From Clostridium weizhouense (GTDB taxonomy: Bacteria; Bacillota; Clostridia; Clostridiales; Clostridiaceae): a stretch of DNA of 64,000 nucleotides. The notes below the pieces were generated by a model. It made no database searches. It was not told the origin of the DNA and saw only the letters and a list, made by a program, of their open reading frames with translations. Each line of letters opens with the position of its first letter. Position 1 is the stretch's first letter. The position numbers were made by a program, and so were the translations under genes. Where the stretch lies: NCBI RefSeq assembly GCF_019431045.1, contig NZ_JAHXPT010000005.1, positions 62,001 to 126,000 of the forward strand, written 5' to 3'. Of the stretch, positions 55,222 to 64,000 are shown one piece after another.

Positions 55222-55263
55222 AAAAAAAGCATAAAATCATCTAATCCAGACAATTTTATGCTT
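55222..55263 (-). terminator. TPP-riboswitch terminator
   Basis: The stem aagcataaaat-cat / acaattttatgctt is followed on the minus strand by T7. It lies between the aptamer and the first gene, so the switch acts on transcription. Confidence 0.9.
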
Positions 55264-55296
55264 GTGGTTACTAATTCAATATTATACTTAAATAAT

Positions 55297-55388
55297 ACAG
55301 TCTCCCTACGTTGACATTATCCAAATCAGGTTATGGGTCGAAATTTTAAATAATTTCCTCTCAGATAGTTTACTAACTCCCCAGCTGT
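55297..55388 (-). ncRNA. TPP riboswitch (THI element)
   Basis: The minus strand contains ACAGCTGGGGAG, then CTATCTGAGAGGAAAT, then GACCCATAACCTGATTTGG and ATAATGTCAACGTAGGGA, closing with GACTGT. All the hallmark TPP-aptamer blocks (GGGGAG, CTGAGAGG, ACCTGAT, GGATAATGCC-like, GTAGGGA) are in order. It should terminate transcription of the importer operon when thiamine pyrophosphate is high. Confidence 0.97.
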
Positions 55389-55408
55389 TATTATGTTATT
55401 ATAAGTTA

Positions 55409-55437
55409 ACTATATATTTTTTTTCCTATTGTGTCAA
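55409..55437 (-). promoter_or_regulatory. Promoter of the thiamine-precursor importer operon
   Basis: A perfect TTGACA (minus strand, 55437-55432), 17 bases, then TATAGT, about 20 bases before the aptamer. Confidence 0.8.
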
Positions 55438-55529
55438 TATAATTAACAATTTTTATTAATTAGTCTATACCGCTTTTTATACCTTATATATCTTTTAAAT
55501 AGCTGTTACTTTTTTATTATATCTTTAAT

Positions 55530-56267
55530 TCAAAATCTTGTTAATCTAAAAAAATTCTTCTCTATAATTTTTGATAATTCTTTAATTGGAATTTTCTTTA
55601 TTTTAGATACACTTTTCATAACATCCATTATTACTCTTGGATATCCATATTCTCCATTTACCCATTCTAAGGCTGTTGGTCCATCAGTTTCTACAAGTAA
55701 TCTATTTATTGGAATTTTAATTAACACTTCTTCTGTTAATTTTGAATATCCTACATCAACACTTACTGTAAAATAACAACCTAATTTTATAAGATTATCT
55801 AAAGTTTCAAAATCACCACTATACCAGTGAATAATTATATTACTATAATTATATTTTTTAAGAATATTATAAATTTCTTTTTCTGCCCCCTTTGTATGTA
55901 TAGATATAACCTTATTCCTTTTAATACTTTCTTCCAATATAAACTTAAAAATTCTTCTCTGTGCCTCATAAGTTTTTTTATCTTCTATCCAAAAAAAGTC
56001 TAAACCTATTTCACCAATCAATTCACTTTCTTCAATATAAGGAATTAGATCTTTAAGTTTGCCTTGGTATTCATATGCCTTCCAAGGATGTATTCCAAAA
56101 GTTGCTTTAATATATTTACTCTTTTTGCTATATTCCTTATTTTTCAAATAACTATCTAGGTCCATACCATTTGTAATAGTTAAAATTTTTAAATTATTAA
56201 TTTCATCTATAGCATTATCTATATTATCTTTAAAGAAATCTAAATGAGTATGTGCATCAATATACAT
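55530..56267 (-). CDS. TatD-family metal-dependent hydrolase
   Basis: 245 residues, TIM-barrel. Metal ligands: MYIDAHTHLDFF (HxH), Glu in ELIGEIGLDFFW, His in VISIHTKGAE, His in IIIHWYSG and Asp in LLVETDGPTALEW. The family covers TatD DNases and related hydrolases; the exact substrate is open. It is cytoplasmic. Start ATG follows TAGGAGA. It is a stand-alone gene between the TPP-controlled operon and the SGNH lipoprotein gene. Confidence 0.9.
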   Translation of the reverse strand: MYIDAHTHLDFFKDNIDNAIDEINNLKILTITNGMDLDSYLKNKEYSKKSKYIKATFGIHPWKAYEYQGKLKDLIPYIEESELIGEIGLDFFWIEDKKTYEAQRRIFKFILEESIKRNKVISIHTKGAEKEIYNILKKYNYSNIIIHWYSGDFETLDNLIKLGCYFTVSVDVGYSKLTEEVLIKIPINRLLVETDGPTALEWVNGEYGYPRVIMDVMKSVSKIKKIPIKELSKIIEKNFFRLTRF

Positions 56268-56339
56268 TGTTTTCTCCTAATCAGATTTTTATTTTATAAA
56301 CTTATTTACTATTATAACTAGTTTATTTATAAATTTCTA

Positions 56340-57254
56340 TTAATTAAAGATAGTATCATACGCTATTTTTTGTAACTTTAGAGCAGTATCTGAATCTAAA
56401 TCAGCTGTGTATTTAAGTCCAACTGGAGATTCATCATAAAGAGTTGCATATAAAGTACATGATGCCAAATATGTTCCATAAACACTAGGATGCATTAAAT
56501 CTTCTTCATCCCATAAATTAATTTCGGGATATTTTTCTGCACATCTCATAAATGCTATTCCTGCTGGAGAAAGAAGTGAATCTAACTCTTTTGAAATAGA
56601 GAAATAACTATTAGCAATTTGTGTTTGCATTTCTTCTCTTGTTGTTTTTTGATTTATTCCAAATTCAGATAAATCATCTCCATTTTTATAAGCCCATGTC
56701 ATAAAAAAGATAGTTTGTCCATTTCCATCTTTTATTAGTTTATTAAGTTTTCTTGATGCTGGATACATGCTGTTTTCAGCATCTACAGTGGGAATTCTAC
56801 TTTGCTCTTGTAAAACTACATAATCCCACTGATAATTTTCTAAAGCATCATAAGCAATTGATCCTACTTCATCTTTTTTATCTGCAAATAATTCTAAGCG
56901 ATAACAACCTTCTGAAAGATCATAAATATTAGGACTAATACCTCCACTTTCTGAAAGCTTAGTAAACATTGATGGTAAATCATTTACAAATAAAAAGCTA
57001 TTACCTAAAAATAATATTGAAGGACTTTTACTAATAGGCTTTTTGGGTTTTTTTAATTGTAATGTCTTATTAAAATCCATAATCTCATTTCCATTTTGAC
57101 TATTAGTTTCTTCTAAATAAGTTTTAGTCTCCTCATTTTTAGATTCTGAACTTAAACCTAAAGATTTATCTTTAGAACATCCAGAAAATAATAATGCAAT
57201 CATTAAAACATATGTACAATATAATATTCTTTTGTTTAAATTTAATAATTTCAT
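56340..57254 (-). CDS. SGNH-hydrolase-like lipoprotein
   Basis: 304 residues. The lipoprotein signal ends at LFSGC (Cys26), followed by a polar linker to about 75. The SGNH-type domain starts with ILFLGNSFLFVNDLPSMF (nucleophile Ser in GNS) and has a catalytic-type Asp-x-x-His in EEDLMHPSVYGTYL. The GNSF opening and VVLQEQSR block resemble DUF4886-type SGNH proteins. It is probably a surface-anchored esterase or acetylhydrolase acting on wall or exogenous glycans. ATG follows TAGGAG. Confidence 0.82.
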   Translation of the reverse strand: MKLLNLNKRILYCTYVLMIALLFSGCSKDKSLGLSSESKNEETKTYLEETNSQNGNEIMDFNKTLQLKKPKKPISKSPSILFLGNSFLFVNDLPSMFTKLSESGGISPNIYDLSEGCYRLELFADKKDEVGSIAYDALENYQWDYVVLQEQSRIPTVDAENSMYPASRKLNKLIKDGNGQTIFFMTWAYKNGDDLSEFGINQKTTREEMQTQIANSYFSISKELDSLLSPAGIAFMRCAEKYPEINLWDEEDLMHPSVYGTYLASCTLYATLYDESPVGLKYTADLDSDTALKLQKIAYDTIFN

Positions 57255-57455
57255 TAAAATACTCCTATCTAATAAATTAAAATATAATGGGAAATTTATC
57301 TATAAATCAATTTTCGTTGTTATTGTTATATACTTTAGAGTAATTATTAATTGTATTGTATATTTTTAAGCTACATAACTTCAATTCCTCATCTGCTGTA
57401 TTGCAATTAGGTGCTACTATAGCATTAAGTGAAAATATTAAGTTATAAAAATATA

Positions 57456-57505
57456 AAAGATGTTATTATAAAATAATCTAAAAGTTATTTCATAATAACA
57501 TCTTT
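57456..57505. terminator. Bidirectional hairpin terminator
   Basis: The stem aaagatgttattat / ataataacatcttt extends into further A-T pairs. It ends the amino-acid permease gene. Confidence 0.75.
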
Positions 57506-57510
57506 CCTTA

Positions 57511-58869
57511 TTAAATTTCCATTATTTTTTTGTTTATATGTTTAACCCCATTATTTTCTTTGATTTTCCAAAATAAAACAGCTGAACCTGTAACTATACC
57601 ACATATTATTGCATATAAAATAAATAGTGGATTAGATATGCTTCCTAATAAAATAATAACTGAACCTAATATAGCCATAGAAGGACATACAATCCCCCTA
57701 AATTTATTCTTAATTTCTTTTCTTAATCCCATCTTTAATACTTTGTAATATAAAAGTATATATATGATATAATTTATTGTAACTGCGATTTCTGAAATAT
57801 CTGAGTTTGGTAATAGATTAAACTTCTGAGTTAAATAATGCATAATAATTACTATAAAACAAATTCCAATAGCAATAAAAGCTGAAATTAAAGGAATACC
57901 TAATTTTTCATTAAATTCAGATACCCTATCAGAATACGGGAACATTTCTCTTTTAGCTAAAGAATATGGCATTCTTAACATTGCTAATACTAATCCATTG
58001 GCAGCTCCTAAAACTGAAGTAATAACAAATATTAATAATACTTTAGCACCCATAGAACCAAATAAACTATTTGCTACAACATCAACATGAGCATCTCCTA
58101 AACTTATAATTTTTTCTGGCCCTATATATAGAGATATTCCAACAAAATATACTATGTATATAATTAGAATAACTATTGGAGCTACAATTAGTGCTATTGG
58201 TAAATTCTTTTTGGAATCTTTTATTTCATGCCCAATAGATGTAGCTATTATCCACCCATCAAATGAAAATGATATTGGAGCTATTGCTGAAATCCAAGCA
58301 AATGATTGCATATTAGTAACATCAGTTATTTTTATATTACTAGCATGTCCAAACGTAACTCCTATAACTGCAACTAATATTAACGGTATTAATTTTATAA
58401 CTGTAGCTAAATTTTGAAAATATCCTCCTAGCTTAGCTGATAAAATATTCAATAAAAAGAATAGTAAAATAACACATATTCCTATACCTATTTGCTTTTC
58501 TAGTGTCCCTTCTATTTCAAATAACATACATGTGTATATTCCTGTTACCCATCCAACAACTGCAAGTAATGCCGGATAATATATAAATGTATTCATCCAT
58601 CCAAATGAACAAGCAACTGCTTTACTATAGTACTCTTCTGCATATGCTATTATTCCACCTTCTTTAGAATTTCTTGAGGCTAACTCTGCAATTGTTAAAC
58701 TACCAAATATAATAGCTATCGATGCAATACAAAAAACTAATACACCTAAACTAACACTCCCACCAGTTGCAACTAGTATATTATCACTTTTAAAAAAAAT
58801 TCCTGATCCAATAACTATTCCTATAATCATGGTTATTGCTGTAAATAATCCATATTCATTTTTTTTCAT
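57511..58869 (-). CDS. APC-family amino acid permease
   Basis: 452 residues with about 12 membrane helices. The signature helix 1 is FTAITMIIGIVIGSGIFFKSDNI, with the unwound GSGIF substrate loop; helix 6 has SFDGWIIATSIGHEI. It resembles LAT/SteT-like exchangers or amino-acid importers. The substrate is not determined. The ribosome site GGAG lies between two copies of AACAGACGAT, an unusual leader. It is a single-gene unit. Confidence 0.92.
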   Translation of the reverse strand: MKKNEYGLFTAITMIIGIVIGSGIFFKSDNILVATGGSVSLGVLVFCIASIAIIFGSLTIAELASRNSKEGGIIAYAEEYYSKAVACSFGWMNTFIYYPALLAVVGWVTGIYTCMLFEIEGTLEKQIGIGICVILLFFLLNILSAKLGGYFQNLATVIKLIPLILVAVIGVTFGHASNIKITDVTNMQSFAWISAIAPISFSFDGWIIATSIGHEIKDSKKNLPIALIVAPIVILIIYIVYFVGISLYIGPEKIISLGDAHVDVVANSLFGSMGAKVLLIFVITSVLGAANGLVLAMLRMPYSLAKREMFPYSDRVSEFNEKLGIPLISAFIAIGICFIVIIMHYLTQKFNLLPNSDISEIAVTINYIIYILLYYKVLKMGLRKEIKNKFRGIVCPSMAILGSVIILLGSISNPLFILYAIICGIVTGSAVLFWKIKENNGVKHINKKIMEI

Positions 58870-58870
58870 A

Positions 58871-58904
58871 ATCGTCTGTTCTCCTTAAATACTTATCGTC
58901 TGTT
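58871..58904 (-). repeat. Direct repeat around a ribosome-binding site
   Basis: AACAGACGAT (minus strand) occurs twice, exactly 24 bases apart (58871-58880 and 58895-58904). One copy sits between the GGAG ribosome site and the ATG of the permease gene, the other just upstream of it. Confidence 0.55.
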
Positions 58905-59107
58905 GTTTAATTTAGACTATCTTTTAAAATCTATACTAACTTTACAAAACTCTGCTTTCTTTATATTTCCGATTTATAATATCATACACTTCTTATTTAT
59001 TCAATGTATATTAATACTTTTTTAGATAAATGTGCCTACAAAACAATTAAACTTTTTGTCCTCATTTTTTACTCTAATACATATGTTAATAATATAATTT
59101 TATTGAG

Positions 59108-60310
59108 GTGATAAAAATTTATAAAAATATTATTATGAAAAAATACTCTAATAAAGAACTTACATTGGAACTTCTCTCTTTTTATGACAAATGGAAAAAA
59201 CTCTACTTAAGAACGGTTAAAAACTCTTCTCCTAAAAAAGAATATCTCTTTGATACTTTAGAAGCTCCTACTGAAAATAATGCAGTTACATCTTCTGTTG
59301 CAATGGGATATGGCATGGTAATTTTTTCAATTATGAGTAACTTTGATTCTACAGCTAGAGAACATTTTAACAATATCTATAATTTTATAAAAACTTATCC
59401 TAGTATTTATAATAATAACCTCATGGCCTGGCAACAAATTATTACTGACAGTGGAGAAATAATAAACACTACTCCCAAAACTTCTTCTACTACTAATGGT
59501 GATATGGATATATGTTATGGACTCCTTATTGCCAATAAACTTTGGAGAAAAAAATATAATATAGATTATAGACTAGAAGCTCTTAAAAGAATTAATGCAT
59601 TAATGGATAGTTGTGTTGATAAAGAAGATTATATATTGAATTTAGGTGATTGGGTTAATACAAATGTTAATAGTAAATTTAAAGGTATAACTAGAAGCTC
59701 AGATTTTAGTATTTATATTTTAAAAGAATTTGTTAATGTTGATGTTAAAAATAATAAATCTTGGAGAAATATAATTAAAAAAAATAACAATATAATAAAT
59801 AACCAAATGAATAGAGAAAGTAAAAAGAACGGACTTATGCCAGATTTTTTTATTAAAGATAGAAATCAATTTATAGCACCGAAAGGACAAATTCTAGAAA
59901 CAATTCATGATGGAGATTATTATTATAACAGCTGCAAAACGCCTTGGCGTTATTCAATGGATATTTTATTAAACAATACTCCTATTACAAATCAGTTATC
60001 TACTTTAAATAATTGGATAATTACAAAAACAAATTCTAATCCTAAAAATATAGTTTCTGGTTACTATGTAGCTAATTCCACTCCTGGGGAGTCTTTTGGT
60101 GTTCCTAATGACTTATCTTTTATTGCTCCATTTTTAGTTTCATCACTTATTCAAAGAAAAAACGAAATGTGGACAATAGAGCTTTGGAAACTATTAATAA
60201 ACACACCAATCCAAAATTCATTTTTTTATGGGAATACACTTAAGCTTCTAGCTATGATAATTGCCACTGGAAATTGGATTAGTCCAAGTAGTAATCTTAA
60301 ATTTAAATAG
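59108..60310 (+). CDS. Glycoside hydrolase family 8 protein, apparently intracellular
   Basis: About 400 residues. GH8 features: general-acid Glu in DTLEAPTENNAVTSSVAMGY, then NGDMDICYGLLIANKLW and the Arg/Asp block SCKTPWRYSMDIL. GH8 enzymes cleave cellulose, chitosan, xylan or lichenan. No signal peptide is visible, unusual for the family. The start is unclear: GTG (59108) lies inside GAGGTG, ATG (59135) is 24 bases beyond it, and the codon at ideal spacing is ATT (59117). It is a monocistronic gene with no cellulose-synthase genes nearby. Confidence 0.82.
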   Translation: MIKIYKNIIMKKYSNKELTLELLSFYDKWKKLYLRTVKNSSPKKEYLFDTLEAPTENNAVTSSVAMGYGMVIFSIMSNFDSTAREHFNNIYNFIKTYPSIYNNNLMAWQQIITDSGEIINTTPKTSSTTNGDMDICYGLLIANKLWRKKYNIDYRLEALKRINALMDSCVDKEDYILNLGDWVNTNVNSKFKGITRSSDFSIYILKEFVNVDVKNNKSWRNIIKKNNNIINNQMNRESKKNGLMPDFFIKDRNQFIAPKGQILETIHDGDYYYNSCKTPWRYSMDILLNNTPITNQLSTLNNWIITKTNSNPKNIVSGYYVANSTPGESFGVPNDLSFIAPFLVSSLIQRKNEMWTIELWKLLINTPIQNSFFYGNTLKLLAMIIATGNWISPSSNLKFK

Positions 60311-60511
60311 GTTTATATATTAAAAATTCTATAAATTTAAATATTATATACACATTAATTTAAATTTCAAATTAAAAAATAATATAAAAGCTGTTATATA
60401 TATCATATAGTTTAATTTACTTATTAGTTTAGTAGTACATTATAAGTTTTAAAACATATTTTATTATTAGATAGAATTGTATGTTAACTTAAGAAAAAGG
60501 AGATAGACTAT

Positions 60512-62563
60512 ATGAAAAGTGTCAAGAAAAAATTAATTTTAGGTTTTTCTTTATCTATGAATATGATTTTAATCTTTACTTGTATACTAAACTTTAATCT
60601 AACAAAAAATAAACTTAAAGCTCAATTACAAGCAAATGAAATTGCTGTTGCAGAACAAATAAGTAATGATATAGATAAAAATATGAAAGAAATTCAAAGT
60701 ATTGGTGCTTCTATATCTTTAATGAATGAAAATTTCAAATATGATAGAGAACACTATATAGAATTAAAGCAATATCTTAAACAATCTTTATCTAAGATTC
60801 TAGAAAGTAATGATGATTTAGAAACTGTGTATACCTTTTTCAAACCAGATATGAAAATAGAAAATGAATTACCCTATGAATGCATATTGAGAGATGAAAA
60901 TATGAAGGCATCTCCTTTTGAACCTTCTGATATAAATGATTTTAAATATTGGGAACAAGATTGGTATAAAGTAGCTCAAAGTTATGATAAGTATATATGG
61001 ACAGAACCTTATTATGAAGAGGCTACTGGTAGAAAACTTATATCTGGTGTAAAAAAAATGATAGATGATAATGGAACTTTCATAGGTGTATCTGGCATAG
61101 ATGTAAACATGAATAGAATAGAAAATATAATGAACAACTTAGATTTAAAGGATGGTTCTTTTTGTTTTATAGTTTCTGATCAAGGAAATTATATATATCA
61201 TCCTAACAAAGAATATATATTAAGAAAAAATATATCAGATAATAATGATCCATTATCAGTTTTAACAGATAAATTAAATAAAGATATAGAAGGCTTTAGC
61301 GATATAATTATTGAAGATAAAAAATATTATGTATTTAGCCAAAATATTGATTCTACAGGTTGGAATTTAGTTGTAGCTTATCCTGTTGATATAATAACTA
61401 ATGAACTTTACGATTTATTATTTAGTGATATAATTGGTTTATTTATAGGAAGTATTTTAACAATTTTAACTTCTATATTAATAAGTAAAAATATTTTAAA
61501 AAATATTAACAAAGGAGTAGCATTATCAAATGCTGTTTCTAAAGGAGACTTAACGTATAATGTTAATTTAGAAACAAAAGATGAAATAGGTATCTTAATA
61601 AATTCCATGAATGAATCGTCTAAATCTGTAAGAGATATAGTTAAAAGCATAAATGAAGATATAACTCAATTAAATGGAATAGTAAAGGAATTACAAAACA
61701 GTGGCAAAAATATATCTACAGCATCTAATGATATAACAACTCAAATTAAAACTGTTCAAACAGACATAGCACATCAAGATAAAAATATTAATGAAATTTA
61801 TAAAAATTTTAATCAAATAGATACTTTTATGGATAATATCTATGATTTATCAGAAGAAAATTTAAAGAAAACTATACAAAGTGTTAAAGTTATTGATAGC
61901 ACTAAAAACATTACTGAAACTTCTATAAAAGAATTAACTAATGTTCTAAACTTAATAAAATTTGCAGTAAATTCTATGAATAAATTAGAAGAAAGAACAA
62001 AACAAATAGAAGAAACTTTAGATTTAGTAAAAAATATCTCTAAACAAACAAAACTTCTATCATTAAATGCAAGTATAGAAGCTTCTAGAGCTGGTGAATC
62101 TGGTAAAGGGTTTGTTATAGTTGCAAAAGAAATTAAAAAGTTTTCACAAGAAACAGAAATAGTCTTGCAAAAAACAGAAAATCTTATTAAAGAAATAATA
62201 AGAGAATCTAATTCTACTGCTAAACTTATGAATATGGATATAAATGACAGTATAAAAGAATTAAACAATATTAAAAATTCTCAATCTGCTTTAAATAATA
62301 TAGCTGAAAACTTAAATAATTTTGAAGAATTTGCAAAAAATTTAAGCAATTTAGTAGAATTACAAAAAAATACAAGTACTGTAGTAAAGAAATCTTTAAA
62401 AGATATATCCTTATCTTCTAATAAAATAGAGAATTCTATAAATGATATAGTAAACTATAATATGAAACAAGAAAAAACAGTTCATATATTAAACCAAAAT
62501 TCAAAATTATTGAATATAATAACTGACTCTCTAAAAACTTTAATATCAAGATTTAAAATATAA
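60512..62563 (+). CDS. Methyl-accepting chemotaxis protein with dCACHE sensor
   Basis: 683 residues. A first membrane helix (about 8-28) is followed by a double CACHE sensor to about 285 (including YWEQDWYKVAQ, SGVKKMIDDNGTFIGVSGID and FIVSDQGNYIYHP), a second helix (about 302-322), HAMP to about 376 and a helical signalling domain with the tip region ISKQTKLLSLNASIEASRAG. The WY and GID residues recall amino-acid-binding CACHE domains, but the usual Arg before WY is not evident. ATG follows AAAAAGGAGA. It is a stand-alone gene. Confidence 0.93.
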   Translation: MKSVKKKLILGFSLSMNMILIFTCILNFNLTKNKLKAQLQANEIAVAEQISNDIDKNMKEIQSIGASISLMNENFKYDREHYIELKQYLKQSLSKILESNDDLETVYTFFKPDMKIENELPYECILRDENMKASPFEPSDINDFKYWEQDWYKVAQSYDKYIWTEPYYEEATGRKLISGVKKMIDDNGTFIGVSGIDVNMNRIENIMNNLDLKDGSFCFIVSDQGNYIYHPNKEYILRKNISDNNDPLSVLTDKLNKDIEGFSDIIIEDKKYYVFSQNIDSTGWNLVVAYPVDIITNELYDLLFSDIIGLFIGSILTILTSILISKNILKNINKGVALSNAVSKGDLTYNVNLETKDEIGILINSMNESSKSVRDIVKSINEDITQLNGIVKELQNSGKNISTASNDITTQIKTVQTDIAHQDKNINEIYKNFNQIDTFMDNIYDLSEENLKKTIQSVKVIDSTKNITETSIKELTNVLNLIKFAVNSMNKLEERTKQIEETLDLVKNISKQTKLLSLNASIEASRAGESGKGFVIVAKEIKKFSQETEIVLQKTENLIKEIIRESNSTAKLMNMDINDSIKELNNIKNSQSALNNIAENLNNFEEFAKNLSNLVELQKNTSTVVKKSLKDISLSSNKIENSINDIVNYNMKQEKTVHILNQNSKLLNIITDSLKTLISRFKI

Positions 62564-62593
62564 AATTATGTTATTAATCATATATAAAATCAA

Positions 62594-62663
62594 AATGGAT
62601 TATCTCAAACTAAATGTAATATATTTTTTAAATATATACAGATACTTTTCAAGATAATCCATT
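62594..62663. terminator. Hairpin between convergent genes
   Basis: The stem aatggattatct / agataatccatt with a long AT-rich loop lies between the chemoreceptor and the purine permease genes. Confidence 0.65.
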
Positions 62664-62689
62664 CTTATTAAATATTATATATACTTTAA

Positions 62690-64000
62690 TTAATCTGGCA
62701 TTAATATAAATCTGATAATAAATAATATTGCAAATATGTATAAAAGTTTATGTACTTCTTTTGCTCTACCAGTTGATATTTTCATAATAGGATAAAATAT
62801 TATTCCCGCTGCTATTCCATTAGCTATTGAATATGTAAATGGCATTAAGGCTATTGTAAAAAAAGCTGGTACAGCTTCTGTAAAATCCGAAAATTCTATT
62901 TCTTTTACTGCACCCATCATTAAAACTCCAACTATTATAAGTGCTGGCGATGTTGCATTTTGTGGTATAACTCCAATTATTCCACTAAAAAATAAAGATA
63001 TTAAAAGCATAATACTTACTACTACATTTGAAAGACCTGTTCTTGCACCTGCTGCTATTCCCGCTGCTGACTCTACTACTGTTGCTAAAGTTGTAGTTCC
63101 AAGCATAGCACCACATGTTGTAGCTACTGCATCTGAAGCTAGTGCTTTTCTAAGTCCTCTTGCTTCCCCATTTTCATCGATCATTCCTGAACTTTGCGCT
63201 GTTCCAACTAATGTACCAATTCCATCAAATAAATCAACTAAGCTTAATGTAATTACAACCATAAATACTGTTAATATTGCTCCTAATATACTATTTCCAT
63301 TATGTGTTAATAGCCCTTTTAAGTCAATTGCAAAGAAAGTTTCTCCAATATGAGGAAGTGAGAATATTTTTGCTCCTTCTAAGCTTGTAACCTCCATAGG
63401 AATTCCTATTATTGTTGTTATAATTATTCCAATTAACATTGATCCCTTAATATTTTTAGCCATTAATATTAGCGATATAACTAATCCTATTAAAGTTAAA
63501 ATTACTGCCTTATTTGTAAAATCACCAAAAGCAACTAAAGTTGCTTGATTTGGAACTATTATCCCACCACTTTTTAATCCTATTAATGATACAAATAATC
63601 CTATTCCTGCTGTAATAGCAAATTTTAAATTCTGAGGTATTGCCATTACTATTTTTTCTCTTAAAGAAGTAAACGTAATTATAATAAATAAAATTCCCGA
63701 AATAAATACAGCTGCTAATCCTTGTTGCCATGTAAATGCCATTTTTAAACATATATTATATGCAAAAAATGCAACAAGCCCAAGCCCTGGTGCTAAAACA
63801 AATGGTAAATTCGCATAAAATGCCATTATAAAAGTACCAACTGCTGCTGCAATGCACACTGAAGCAAAAGCAGATGCTATTATTGGATCTGATGCTATAT
63901 TAAGAACTTCTGCTGCATTCCCCTTTATTCCTTCTACATTCATTCCTCCAATTTTTAATATGTTAGGTATTACTAATAATGCATACGCAAATGTTACAAA
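62690..64000 (-). CDS. NCS2-family purine permease (AzgA/PbuG-like), 5' end beyond window
   Basis: The frame is open to the right edge: upstream of the ATG at 63943 it reads VTFAYALLVIPNILKIGG, the conserved helix-1 motif of this family, so the true start lies outside the window. Visible motifs include NLPFVLAPGLGLVAFFAYNI, TAGIGLFVSLIGLKSGG, LFDGIGTLVGTAQSSG and ATTCGAMLGTTTLATVVESAAG. These match proton-coupled adenine/guanine/hypoxanthine transporters. About 10 of the usual 12-14 helices are visible. The leader, where a purine riboswitch often sits, is not in the window. Confidence 0.92.
   Translation of the reverse strand, partial: FVTFAYALLVIPNILKIGGMNVEGIKGNAAEVLNIASDPIIASAFASVCIAAAVGTFIMAFYANLPFVLAPGLGLVAFFAYNICLKMAFTWQQGLAAVFISGILFIIITFTSLREKIVMAIPQNLKFAITAGIGLFVSLIGLKSGGIIVPNQATLVAFGDFTNKAVILTLIGLVISLILMAKNIKGSMLIGIIITTIIGIPMEVTSLEGAKIFSLPHIGETFFAIDLKGLLTHNGNSILGAILTVFMVVITLSLVDLFDGIGTLVGTAQSSGMIDENGEARGLRKALASDAVATTCGAMLGTTTLATVVESAAGIAAGARTGLSNVVVSIMLLISLFFSGIIGVIPQNATSPALIIVGVLMMGAVKEIEFSDFTEAVPAFFTIALMPFTYSIANGIAAGIIFYPIMKISTGRAKEVHKLLYIFAILFIIRFILMPD

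Noticed and set aside
1..64000. Prophage, integrative element or CRISPR locus
   Set aside because: No integrase, transposase, phage structural gene, cas gene or spacer-like repeat series is visible. The HTH protein at 6830 and the TraX protein at 33861 stand alone without mobile-element context.

Overview
The window is very AT-rich, with short intergenic gaps, strong AGGAGG-type ribosome sites, frequent TTG/GTG starts and many hairpin terminators. Together with an FBPase III, a YaaR protein, a giant acyl-CoA dehydratase activase-like protein and AmmeMemoRadiSam genes, this points to a chromosomal segment of a Clostridium sensu stricto species. I see no rRNA, tRNA, CRISPR array, insertion sequence or phage block. 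Most genes lie on the minus strand.

Left part (1-16.8 kb): a glycogen-binding-domain protein paired with an amphipathic-helix protein, an orphan MglB-like sugar-binding lipoprotein, two unknown proteins that share an upstream element, a MATE pump, a membrane-tethered excisionase-type HTH protein, two short proteins missing from usual ORF size cut-offs, the 1431-residue activase-like protein, a TPR protein, and a run M16 peptidase - RecX - membrane transglutaminase.

Centre (17-34 kb): an OmpR-type two-component system, class III fructose-bisphosphatase, thioredoxin with a reductase that lacks the NADPH-site motif (probably ferredoxin dependent), an ABC exporter, an SsuABC-like importer, YaaR, and a P-type ATPase preceded by a well-matching NiCo (Ni2+/Co2+) riboswitch with terminator. 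Asparagine synthetase follows.

34-41 kb: a complete BceRS-BceAB peptide-resistance module. Near-identical inverted repeats TTACA-N4-TGTAA lie upstream of both the transporter and a neighbouring TraX-family membrane protein gene, so TraX probably belongs to the same regulon. A 27-residue peptide gene sits between them.

41-50 kb: a radical SAM protein, a sigma factor/RsgI-like anti-sigma pair with twin near-identical promoters (CGAA-containing -10) and an apparent non-AUG start, an AmmeMemoRadiSam pair (AmrS plus a fused Memo-AMMECR1 protein), a receiver-PAS-PAS-GGDEF-EAL protein and an EcsC-family protein.

50-64 kb: a HAD phosphatase and ROK repressor, a TPP-riboswitch-controlled thiamine-precursor importer (YkoF-like, ThiX, ThiY, ThiZ), TatD, an SGNH lipoprotein, an amino-acid permease with a direct repeat around its ribosome site, a GH8 glycosidase without signal peptide, a dCACHE chemoreceptor, and an NCS2 purine permease cut by the right edge.

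The strongest leads are the NiCo-riboswitch ATPase, the BceR operator in front of traX, the sigma/anti-sigma locus, the glycogen-domain/amphipathic-helix pair and recurrent upstream elements shared by unrelated genes.
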